64,000 nucleotides of DNA from Oscillospiraceae bacterium (lineage in GTDB: Bacteria; Bacillota; Clostridia; Oscillospirales; Oscillospiraceae), in NCBI GenBank assembly GCA_020025595.1, contig JAHHRV010000001.1, forward strand, positions 186,001-250,000, given 5' to 3'. Shown here in pieces: positions 57,749 to 64,000 of the stretch. Both the position numbers and the translations under genes were made by a program. The first letter of the stretch is position 1, and each line of letters starts with the position of its first letter. The notes beneath the pieces are model-generated. The model worked only from the letters and a program-made list of their open reading frames with translations. It had not been told where the DNA came from and searched no databases.

Positions 57749-58579
57749 TTAATCGTTTCTCTTTTTGCGCTTGCGATCCCGAAGCTTACGGCTGTCGTCA
57801 TTGTCCACCAGATTGCTGATGAGCAGCAGGGACATGGTTACGAAGAAGATAATGGTTGCCAGAGCGTACATCTTCGGGGTGACGGTCTTTTTCGTCATGC
57901 TGTAAATACGAATGGGAAGGGTTTCGAATCCGTTGCCGGAGGTAAAGTAGCTGATAACGAAATCATCAAGGGACAGGGTGAAGGCCATGATTGCACCGGT
58001 GATGATACCCGGAAGCATTTCAGGCAGCTCTACCTTGAAAAATGCCTGCATGGGGGTGCAGCCCAGATCCATGGCGGCCTCGGGCAGAGCCTTGTCCATC
58101 TGCTGCAGCTTCGGCAGCACCTGCATGATCACATAGGGGAGACAGAAAGTCACATGGGAGATCAGCATGGTCCAGAAGCTCAGGCTGGTGGATGCGCCGA
58201 ACAGTCTGCCCACGAACACGAACATCAGCATCAGAGAAATACCGGTGATGATATCGGGGTTCGTCATGGGGATGTCGGTGACGGTGTTCATGGCGGCACG
58301 GTACCAGCGGGAACGCAGCCGGTCAATACCCAGTGCGGCAGCAGTGCCCATCACAGTGGAAATTGCGGTGGCGCTGGCAGCCAGAACCAGCGTGTTGCGA
58401 ACTGTTTCCAGCGTGTTGCGGTCTTTCAGCAGTTCTCTGTACCACTTAAAGGAAAAACCGGAGAAAACGGAAAGACTCTTGGATTCGTTGAAAGAGAAAA
58501 TCAGCAGAATCAGAATGGGCGCAAACAGAAAAGCAAAAATAATTCCAGTATAGATTTTGGAAGAAAGTTTCATTTTCAT
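57749..58579 (-). CDS. potC: Spermidine/putrescine ABC transporter permease PotC
   Basis: A 276-residue inner-membrane permease with six membrane segments. The EAA loop is EAAMDLGCTPMQAFFKVELPEMLPG. LSLDDFVISYFTSGNG near residue 195 is the PotC/PotI signature. The start at 58579 has GGAGG overlapping the potB end; it begins 1 base after the potB stop. A very basic C-terminus (RKLRDRKRKKRND) is cytosolic. Confidence 0.94.
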   Translation of the reverse strand: MKMKLSSKIYTGIIFAFLFAPILILLIFSFNESKSLSVFSGFSFKWYRELLKDRNTLETVRNTLVLAASATAISTVMGTAAALGIDRLRSRWYRAAMNTVTDIPMTNPDIITGISLMLMFVFVGRLFGASTSLSFWTMLISHVTFCLPYVIMQVLPKLQQMDKALPEAAMDLGCTPMQAFFKVELPEMLPGIITGAIMAFTLSLDDFVISYFTSGNGFETLPIRIYSMTKKTVTPKMYALATIIFFVTMSLLLISNLVDNDDSRKLRDRKRKKRND

Positions 58580-58580
58580 G

Positions 58581-59465
58581 TTATTCACCTCCGTACACAT
58601 GGCGGGTAGTTACATATTTCAGCACAGCCATGCATACCAGCAGAATTCCCATCAGGATGAAAGCAATGGCAGCAGCAAAGTGCAGGTTGTTTGCAACATA
58701 CTGGCCTTCGATGGCATCACCGATGAGGAAGAACTTGCCGTTGCCCAGCTTCTGGGAGATATAGAAGGTACTGATGGAAGGAATCAGAACCATGGTGACA
58801 CCGGAGATGACACCCGGCAGACTCAGGGGGAAGATGACACGGCGCAGAACAGACAGACTTCCGCAGCCCAGATCACGGGCGGCTTCGATCAGCTTGTCAT
58901 CCATCTTTGCCATAATGGAATAGATGGGCAGCACCATGTACGGGAAGTAGTCATAAACCATGCCAATCACGACAGCGGTTTCTGTGCCGATGATGTGCAG
59001 GGGCTTGATGCCCAGCAGACCCAGCAGGTTGTTCAGAATACCGGTATCCTGCAGAATGGTCATCCATGCATAGGTACGGATCAGGAAGTTCATCCACATG
59101 GGGATCATAATCAGGGTGATCATGGTCTTCTGAGCCTTAGGACCGGCGTGAGCAATGATATAGGCAATGGGGTAGCCCATCAGCAGACAGATGATGGTGG
59201 AGATCACTGCCAGCTTCAGCGAACGCATGAAGATCAGCAGATAGGTATGCACTTCTCGGACAGTACCGTCATCGTTTTTCAGATTGCTGGTGGCGGTGAA
59301 GAAGCGATTGAAGTTTTCCATGGTAAACTGGAAGCTATTGTCTGTGAATGCATAGTATGCCACGAAAAGCAGAGGAATCAGCACAAACAGCAGCGCCCAG
59401 ATGGAGTAAGGCATCAGAGCAGCCCGATAAGTCGTGAGCTTGCCTTTTTTTACAGAGCGGTTCAT
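58581..59465 (-). CDS. potB: Spermidine/putrescine ABC transporter permease PotB
   Basis: A 294-residue permease with six membrane segments. Marks are the N-terminal SIWALLFVLIPLLFVAYYAF, MIPMWMNFLIRTYAWMTIL, and the EAA loop EAARDLGCGSLSVLRRVIFPLSLPG. It overlaps potA by 4 bases and abuts potC. It forms the membrane channel with PotC. Confidence 0.95.
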   Translation of the reverse strand: MNRSVKKGKLTTYRAALMPYSIWALLFVLIPLLFVAYYAFTDNSFQFTMENFNRFFTATSNLKNDDGTVREVHTYLLIFMRSLKLAVISTIICLLMGYPIAYIIAHAGPKAQKTMITLIMIPMWMNFLIRTYAWMTILQDTGILNNLLGLLGIKPLHIIGTETAVVIGMVYDYFPYMVLPIYSIMAKMDDKLIEAARDLGCGSLSVLRRVIFPLSLPGVISGVTMVLIPSISTFYISQKLGNGKFFLIGDAIEGQYVANNLHFAAAIAFILMGILLVCMAVLKYVTTRHVYGGE

Positions 59466-60580
59466 TCTTCTTCTTCACCTCCGGGATTGGAGAGTTCTTC
59501 CAGTTCGTTGGAGAAAGAAGAATAGTCACCGAACATACCGGAATACTTGGACTTTTTCATGATGTGGATCGCATCGGGGTCCAGGCTCAGGCCAATGTGG
59601 GCACCTTCATCCACAGAATCGGTGGTCTGAATCATCCACTTGAAGCCTGCGATATCCACGATGATCTCGTTATGGACACCCATGAAGGTTACGGAGGTAA
59701 CCAGACCGTTCAGCATAGCCTCCTGAGCGGGAACGATATCCACATCCTCGGGGCGGATGACCACATCAACAGGCTCATTCTTGCCGAAGCCCGTATCCAG
59801 ACACTCAAAGGTGTGACCGGCAAAGCGAACCTTGTAATCTTCCAGCATCACGCCGTCAACAATGTTGCTCTCACCGATGAAATCTGCAACAAAGGCGTTC
59901 TTCGGCTCGTTGTAAATATCGGTGGGAGTACCAATCTGCTGAATTTTGCCTTCGTTCATAACCACGATGGTGTCGGACATGGAGAGAGCCTCTTCCTGGT
60001 CGTGGGTGACAAAGACGAAGGTGATGCCGGTGCTCTTCTGAATCTTCTTCAGTTCCTGCTGCATATCCTTGCGCAGCTTCAGGTCCAGTGCACCCAGAGG
60101 CTCATCCAGCAGCAGGACCTTGGGGTGGCTGATCAGTGCACGGGCGATTGCAACACGCTGCTGCTGACCGCCGGACAGGCTGGTGACGCTGCGGTTACCG
60201 AAACCGGAGAGCATGACCAGAGAAAGCATCTGATTGACCTTCTCGTTGATTTCATTTTTGGGGACTCTGCGCTGGCGAAGCGGGAACGCCACATTTTCAA
60301 AAACATTCAGATGAGGAAACAGCGCGTATTTCTGGAATACGGTGTTGATATTGCGCTTGTGAGGAGGGGTATCGTTGATCCGCTCGCCCATGAAGATCAC
60401 ATCGCCCTCATCCGGCTGAGTAAAGCCGCCGATCATGCGCAGGGTTGTGGTTTTGCCGCAGCCGGAGGGACCCAGCAGGGTGATGAATTCGTTATCATTG
60501 ATATACAGGCTGATATTGTCCAGAATTTTTTCACCGTCAAAGGATTTTGAGATATTTTTTAGTTCAATAATCTTCTTCAT
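59462..60580 (-). CDS. potA: Spermidine/putrescine ABC transporter ATPase PotA
   Basis: A 372-residue ABC ATPase energising polyamine import. Walker A LLGPSGCGKTTTLRMIGG (about 35-52), signature SLSGGQQQRVAIARAL, Walker B LLLDEPLGALD, and the switch His in VTHDQEEALSMSD. The C-terminal ~130 residues form a TOBE/MOP regulatory domain. A Ser/Glu-rich acidic tail ends in EEEE. First gene of potABCD; promoter candidate at 60613-60618 lies just after the terminator of the upstream RNA unit. GGGAG precedes ATG. Confidence 0.96.
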   Translation of the reverse strand: MKKIIELKNISKSFDGEKILDNISLYINDNEFITLLGPSGCGKTTTLRMIGGFTQPDEGDVIFMGERINDTPPHKRNINTVFQKYALFPHLNVFENVAFPLRQRRVPKNEINEKVNQMLSLVMLSGFGNRSVTSLSGGQQQRVAIARALISHPKVLLLDEPLGALDLKLRKDMQQELKKIQKSTGITFVFVTHDQEEALSMSDTIVVMNEGKIQQIGTPTDIYNEPKNAFVADFIGESNIVDGVMLEDYKVRFAGHTFECLDTGFGKNEPVDVVIRPEDVDIVPAQEAMLNGLVTSVTFMGVHNEIIVDIAGFKWMIQTTDSVDEGAHIGLSLDPDAIHIMKKSKYSGMFGDYSSFSNELEELSNPGGEEEE

Positions 60581-60612
60581 ATTCTTTCTCCCATTTCAAC
60601 GACAGATTGCAA

Positions 60613-60618
60613 ATTATA
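60613..60618 (-). promoter_or_regulatory. Probable potABCD -10 element
   Basis: A perfect minus-strand TATAAT, 32 bases before potA and downstream of the RNA-unit terminator. The -35 is unclear. Confidence 0.4.
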
Positions 60619-60643
60619 TACAGGGTATTTACGCCCAAAATAC

Positions 60644-60679
60644 AAAAAAAGCGGTATGCCACACCAGTAGCATACCACT
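60644..60679 (-). terminator. Intrinsic terminator closing the orphan RNA unit
   Basis: A 10-bp stem with one wobble (60670-60679 with 60650-60659), a 10-nt loop and seven T on the minus strand, ahead of potA. Confidence 0.82.
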
Positions 60680-61017
60680 TGTTAACTGCGATATAACAAT
60701 ACGCATTTTGTCCCGGGAACCTGTTAAAATTCGACATTTTCCGCACAAAAGCGCATCAAATCACAATGGGATCAGAGTCTATATAGCAAAGATTACTTTT
60801 ACTACTCTTATTGACCATTTCACAAGTATATGCCACCAGGCACTGGTTTATAGTAACCAACTTATAAAACTGAGCTTCTAACTCAATCAATAAGGCAACA
60901 GAAGTTGCCAACCGCACCTGCGGTCTTCGGCATTCGACCCGGCTGTCCGTATGGCCTCAGCCGATCAAAAAATCGGCGGTCGCATCTTGCTTTGGAAAGA
61001 CTCTTTCCAATCGAGAC
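60644..61017 (-). ncRNA. Candidate structured non-coding RNA (family not identified)
   Basis: A roughly 370-nt unit between the rsmH terminator and potA with its own promoter and terminator and no ORF carrying an RBS. On the minus strand the first ~125 nt are GC-rich and dense in paired elements. TTGGAAA/TTTCCAA sits inside CTTG/CAAG (61020-60986). CGACC/GGTCG encloses GCCGAT-T5G-ATCGGC and a GGCTG/CAGCC helix (60982-60937). ACCGCA-GG-TGCGGT lies at about 60924-60910, followed by GGCAAC-TTCT-GTTGCC (60909-60894). The remainder, to the terminator, is AT-rich. It does not show the RNase P, tmRNA or SRP RNA core motifs. A raiA-type or 6S-like RNA is possible but I could not confirm either. Confidence 0.55.
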
Positions 61018-61023
61018 AAGAGA

Positions 61024-61052
61024 ATTCTATCACCAAATTGTCAAATTGTCAA
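61024..61052 (-). promoter_or_regulatory. Promoter of the orphan RNA unit
   Basis: On the minus strand a perfect TTGACA (61047-61052), a 17-bp spacer and TAGAAT (61024-61029), 30 bases after the rsmH terminator. Confidence 0.75.
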
Positions 61053-61081
61053 CGATTTATTTGTATAATGTTTATAATTCT

Positions 61082-61111
61082 GTAAAAAGAGTCCACGAAT
61101 GTTCGTGGACT
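61082..61111 (-). terminator. Terminator of the decarboxylase-rsmH transcript
   Basis: A perfect 10-bp stem (61090-61099 with 61102-61111) followed on the minus strand by CTTTTTAC. Confidence 0.88.
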
Positions 61112-61126
61112 CCTGGTGAAGAAAAA

Positions 61127-62182
61127 TCAGTATTCGCTGCGGATCGCCCAACGCATCTTGGTGGACTTTGCACGGCTGTTGCGGAAGCACTCTTCTGCAC
61201 TGGGGCGGATGACATCGTGGGCGATGTCGCTGTAAATGCCCTCCCGGTAGAAGCGCTTAAACGCCTGCTTTACCAGACGGTCTTCGCCGGAATGGAAGGT
61301 CAGAATGGCGACTCTTCCATTGGGAGCAAGAACCTGAGGCAGCTTGTCGAGGAATGCATACAGCACCTCGAATTCACAGTTGATGTCAATTCTCAGAGCC
61401 TGGAATGTCCGCTGACAGGACTTCTTTACCGCCTCTTTCTGTTCCTTTTTGGGCAGGAAGGACAGGGCTTCCTCTACAACTTGACGCAATTGGGTGGTGG
61501 TTTCAATCTCACGGCCCTCCTGGCGCCAGCGCATGACTGTTTCGGCAATCTCTGTGGCGTAGGGCTCGTCGGAGTTTTCAATCAGCATACCCTCAAGTTC
61601 TTCAAAGGGAATGTCCTTCAGACGCTGAGCGGCGCTGATGCCCTTTTCCGGGTTCAGCCGCAGATCGAGTGGGCCTTCTACCTTGTAGGTAAATCCCCGG
61701 TCCGGGTTATCGATCTGCATGGAGGAAACACCCAGATCCGCCAGAATAAAGTCGAATTTCTTTCCGGTTTCCTGAGAAACCAGATCGATATCCGCAAAAT
61801 TTTGCAGACGGACGGTGAGAATATCCGGGCCGAAGCCCTGATCCATCAGACGCTTTCTGGTTTTTGCGGACTCGATGGGGTCCACATCAAGGGCGTAGAT
61901 ATGTCCCTGTCCCTGCAGCGCACGAAGCATATGGCCGGTGTGACCGCCGTAGCCCAGCGTGGCATCCAGACCGGTCTGTCCGGGCTGGATCTGCAGAAAG
62001 TCCAGAATTTCCTGAACCATGATGGAAATGTGCATACCTGCTGGGGTGGCACCGCGCTGGATCACATGCTCGATGGTATCGGCATACTTTTCGGGGTTAT
62101 GCTCTTTATACTTTTCTTCAAAACGCTTGGGATGGGTGCCGGAGTAGTGCACCCGGCGCTTGTGGGGAGTTTGCTCTTCCAT
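61127..62182 (-). CDS. rsmH: RsmH-like 16S rRNA (cytosine-N4)-methyltransferase, N-terminally extended
   Basis: A 351-residue SAM-dependent methyltransferase of the RsmH (MraW) family, which methylates C1402 of 16S rRNA. SAM-site motifs are LDATLGYGGHTGHMLRAL, YALDVDPIE, FILADLGVSSMQID, and the family end VAILTFHSGEDRLVKQAF. About 45 charged residues (HKRRVHYSGTHPKRFEEKY..) precede the normal start, where typical RsmH reads HxPVLLxE and this one HISIMVQE. It is not in a division/wall cluster and has no mraZ neighbour. It could be a paralogue with another target. Located 40 bases after the decarboxylase on the same strand. Confidence 0.87.
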   Translation of the reverse strand: MEEQTPHKRRVHYSGTHPKRFEEKYKEHNPEKYADTIEHVIQRGATPAGMHISIMVQEILDFLQIQPGQTGLDATLGYGGHTGHMLRALQGQGHIYALDVDPIESAKTRKRLMDQGFGPDILTVRLQNFADIDLVSQETGKKFDFILADLGVSSMQIDNPDRGFTYKVEGPLDLRLNPEKGISAAQRLKDIPFEELEGMLIENSDEPYATEIAETVMRWRQEGREIETTTQLRQVVEEALSFLPKKEQKEAVKKSCQRTFQALRIDINCEFEVLYAFLDKLPQVLAPNGRVAILTFHSGEDRLVKQAFKRFYREGIYSDIAHDVIRPSAEECFRNSRAKSTKMRWAIRSEY

Positions 62183-62222
62183 AGTGCCTCCTTTTCAGGT
62201 CGTCTGTTTGTAAATGGACGGA

Positions 62223-63557
62223 TTATTTCAGCACATCTACTGTTTCGATTCCGTAATGTGCGAACAATTCCATGGCGGCCTCTTCGATCCGTTCGCCGGA
62301 TACCGCAATGGGAATGGCGGGGGGGCACGCAACGGTGGGAGCACCGCAGATGCGCCCCAGTGCATCCTTTGCAGGAATTACTTCGTGAGGGGAGAATAAT
62401 GCTTTGCGCACGGACACCAGCTGCTTTCCGTCTGCCAGAGGCAGGGATTGCGCAGCTCGCATTCCGGCGGTGTTTTTGCCCAGCACGGACACCAGACGGT
62501 CAAGATCTGCCATCTGATTTTCCGGGGTCAGCATCAGCACCAGAAATTCGGGGTCTGCATATTCGCATTCCATGGAGTTTGTGCGCAGCAGATTCGCAAG
62601 CTCCGTTCCGGTCTGACCGGCACCTGCACAGATGGTGATGCGCAGCGGGTCGGAATCTGTCACCTGCCAGCCATTTTCGATGAGTGCCTGACGGGCTGAC
62701 CGAATCGAATCGGCAGCTTCTTTCAGCCGCCGGGGGTAGTCTTCAGACAGATAACGGTTGCAGCGATCCAAAGATGCAAGAACCAGATAGGAAGGGCTGG
62801 TGGAACCGAACAGCGCCATGGCAGCTTTCGCATTTTCACGCATGGCGGCAGGAGCATTCCGGCTCAGGTGCAGGTAAGCACCTCCCGTTAGAACAGGGAG
62901 GGTTTTGTGAGCGGAGTCACAGCAAATATCAGCCCCCAGATTCAGAGGATGCCGGGAGGGGCTGAGAAAATGCAGATAGGCACCGTGGGCATTGTCCACG
63001 GCAAGAATCGTACCGTGCCGGTGACAGACTTCGGAAAGTCCGGCGATATCGGCAATGCCGCCCAGATAATCAGGACTAGTAAGATACACGGCAGCCGGAG
63101 GCACAGGCAGGCTATTCAGTGTCTGCTCCAAAGATTCAGCAGAAATGGGGCAGCCGCACAGAGACTGGCTTTTTCCCTCAGGCCACAACCAGACTACTTC
63201 AAAATCAAGCAAAGCTGCTGCATACACGAAAGCCTTATGGACATTTCTCGCAGCAACGATCACGGGAGCGGTTCCTTCCGGGCGATTGGTCAGCGCCAGA
63301 TACAGCATGGCCCGGATGCACTGGCTGGAGCCTTCGGTGGAAAATACCGTTCTGCCGGAGCTAAAGAGCATGGTCGCATTTTCTTCGCTCCGAGCGATGA
63401 TTCCCTCTGCTTCATAGAGGGAATCTGCTCCGGAAACCTCCGTCAGATCCCAGGGCTCGCAGCCTAAAAATGCGTGACCCTTGTGACCGGGCATATGAAA
63501 CCGGGTGATGCCGGTGGACTGATAATGCTGCAGAAAATCACAGATCGGTGTTTCCAT
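62223..63557 (-). CDS. Orn/Lys/Arg decarboxylase family protein (PLP-dependent)
   Basis: A 444-residue fold-type I PLP enzyme of the Gram-positive SpeA/CadA-like branch. Seen are FHMPGHKGHAFLG at the N-terminus (residues 20-32), SSGRTVFSTEGSSQCIRAML, DNAHGAYLHF with the PLP-ring Asp, and the PLP-lysine motif DSAHKTLPVLTGGAYLH, followed by the small C-terminal domain. It lacks the N-terminal wing domain of enterobacterial enzymes. Arginine, lysine or ornithine as substrate cannot be separated by eye; potABCD nearby suggests polyamine metabolism. The start 63557 begins 2 bases after the SCIFF maturase stop, with GAGG upstream. Confidence 0.9.
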   Translation of the reverse strand: METPICDFLQHYQSTGITRFHMPGHKGHAFLGCEPWDLTEVSGADSLYEAEGIIARSEENATMLFSSGRTVFSTEGSSQCIRAMLYLALTNRPEGTAPVIVAARNVHKAFVYAAALLDFEVVWLWPEGKSQSLCGCPISAESLEQTLNSLPVPPAAVYLTSPDYLGGIADIAGLSEVCHRHGTILAVDNAHGAYLHFLSPSRHPLNLGADICCDSAHKTLPVLTGGAYLHLSRNAPAAMRENAKAAMALFGSTSPSYLVLASLDRCNRYLSEDYPRRLKEAADSIRSARQALIENGWQVTDSDPLRITICAGAGQTGTELANLLRTNSMECEYADPEFLVLMLTPENQMADLDRLVSVLGKNTAGMRAAQSLPLADGKQLVSVRKALFSPHEVIPAKDALGRICGAPTVACPPAIPIAVSGERIEEAAMELFAHYGIETVDVLK

Positions 63558-63559
63558 GA

Positions 63560-64000
63560 TCAGTCCTCTTTTTCGGCCTCCTCGGCAACCTTCATCATGA
63601 TGGCACATTCAATACGCTTGCGGAACAGCTCACAGCCGGGCTCGTAAACGCCGCGGATAGAGCCGGTTGCGTGCATTGCATTGGCAGCACAGCCGCCGGA
63701 GCAGTACAGCTTTGCCCAGCAGTCAGCGCACTCGGGACGGGCATAGGCGTTGCAGCTGCGGAACTCTTCACGCAGCTCGGTGTTGGTGACACCGTTCCAC
63801 ACATCGCCCAGCTTGTACTTTTCCTCGCCGACGAACTGGTGGCAGGGATACAGGTCGCCCCAGGGGGTGACAGCCATGTACTCGGTTCCGGAACCGCAGC
63901 CGGAGATGCGCTTGTACACGCAGGGGCCGCCGGTCAGATCCAGCATATAGTGGTAGAAGGTGATGGGCTTGCCTTCCTTCTTGCGGCGCAGCATATCCTT
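63560..64000 (-). CDS. scfB: Radical SAM/SPASM SCIFF-peptide maturase (partial, 5' end outside window)
   Basis: The last ~146 residues of a radical SAM protein; the radical SAM core lies beyond the right edge. The visible SPASM region binds auxiliary [4Fe-4S] clusters: GGPCVYKRISGCGSGTEYMAVTPWGDLYPCHQF, then PECADCWAKLYCSGGCAANA (in parts), with the spacing of thioether-forming maturases. Sequence style matches the six-Cys-in-45 (SCIFF) maturase almost universal in Clostridia, which crosslinks a small peptide ScfA usually encoded just upstream (not visible). An anaerobic sulfatase maturase is the main alternative. Confidence 0.82.
   Translation of the reverse strand, partial: KDMLRRKKEGKPITFYHYMLDLTGGPCVYKRISGCGSGTEYMAVTPWGDLYPCHQFVGEEKYKLGDVWNGVTNTELREEFRSCNAYARPECADCWAKLYCSGGCAANAMHATGSIRGVYEPGCELFRKRIECAIMMKVAEEAEKED

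Overview
The window is a contiguous stretch of a chromosome from an anaerobic, low- to mid-GC Firmicute of class Clostridia. It is most likely a gut Oscillospirales (Ruminococcaceae/Oscillospiraceae) relative; that placement is inferred from gene content, not from a marker phylogeny. Pointers are strong AGGAGG ribosome-binding sites, TTGACA/TATAAT promoters often with a TGn extension, Fhs/FchA one-carbon genes, the rimP-nusA-ylxR-ylxQ-infB-rbfA block, VanW and S-layer-homology proteins, rubredoxin, a SCIFF-type radical SAM maturase, and NADP-type glutamate dehydrogenase. Almost everything is housekeeping or ordinary accessory metabolism. I see no insertion sequence, prophage, CRISPR array or rRNA operon.

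Layout. 1-5 kb (minus): tetrahydrofolate one-carbon genes (fchA partial, fhs behind a structured leader), an SLH-domain surface protein and a SEDS (RodA/FtsW) protein. 5-17 kb (plus): an ADP-ribosylglycohydrolase-like protein, then the translation and RNA-decay block rimP-nusA-ylxR-ylxQ-infB-rbfA-nrnA-truB-ribF and rpsO-pnp. 17-25 kb (minus): split ChrA pair, VanW protein, mfd, pth. 25-32 kb: uvrA, a PAS/ATPase protein resembling a histidine kinase, radC-uvrB. 32-36.6 kb (minus): LTA-synthase-like sulfatase, DUF1653, a membrane-anchored NodB-fold-like protein, gdhA. 36.8-41 kb: HAD-luxS-mtnN operon, ECF S component, nagB. 40.9-43.8 kb (minus): CsoR-controlled copper operon in which the ATPase gene runs in frame into a CopZ gene that has its own ribosome-binding site. 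44-46.6 kb: DEDDh exonuclease, two tRNAs, lrgAB. 46.7-50.3 kb (minus): CoxE-like VWA and MoxR ATPase, brnQ. 50.5-54.2 kb: GntR regulator with aconitase and isocitrate dehydrogenase. 54.2-56.5 kb: rubredoxin and an SOS-type Y-polymerase/YolD cassette. 56.5-64 kb (minus): potABCD spermidine/putrescine transporter, an orphan structured-RNA locus, an RsmH-like methyltransferase, an Orn/Lys/Arg decarboxylase and the 3' end of a SCIFF maturase.

How the parts fit. Aconitase and isocitrate dehydrogenase supply 2-oxoglutarate and GdhA makes glutamate from it; no citrate synthase is visible here. LuxS and MtnN recycle S-adenosylhomocysteine. The decarboxylase and PotABCD may both serve polyamine supply. 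Mfd, UvrA, UvrB, RadC and the Y-family polymerase make the window rich in DNA repair genes, and only the polymerase shows a LexA-like box. The least explained parts are the roughly 370-nt transcription unit at 60.64-61.02 kb, the fhs leader, the copA/copZ in-frame arrangement, and three enzyme-fold proteins that have lost key catalytic residues.
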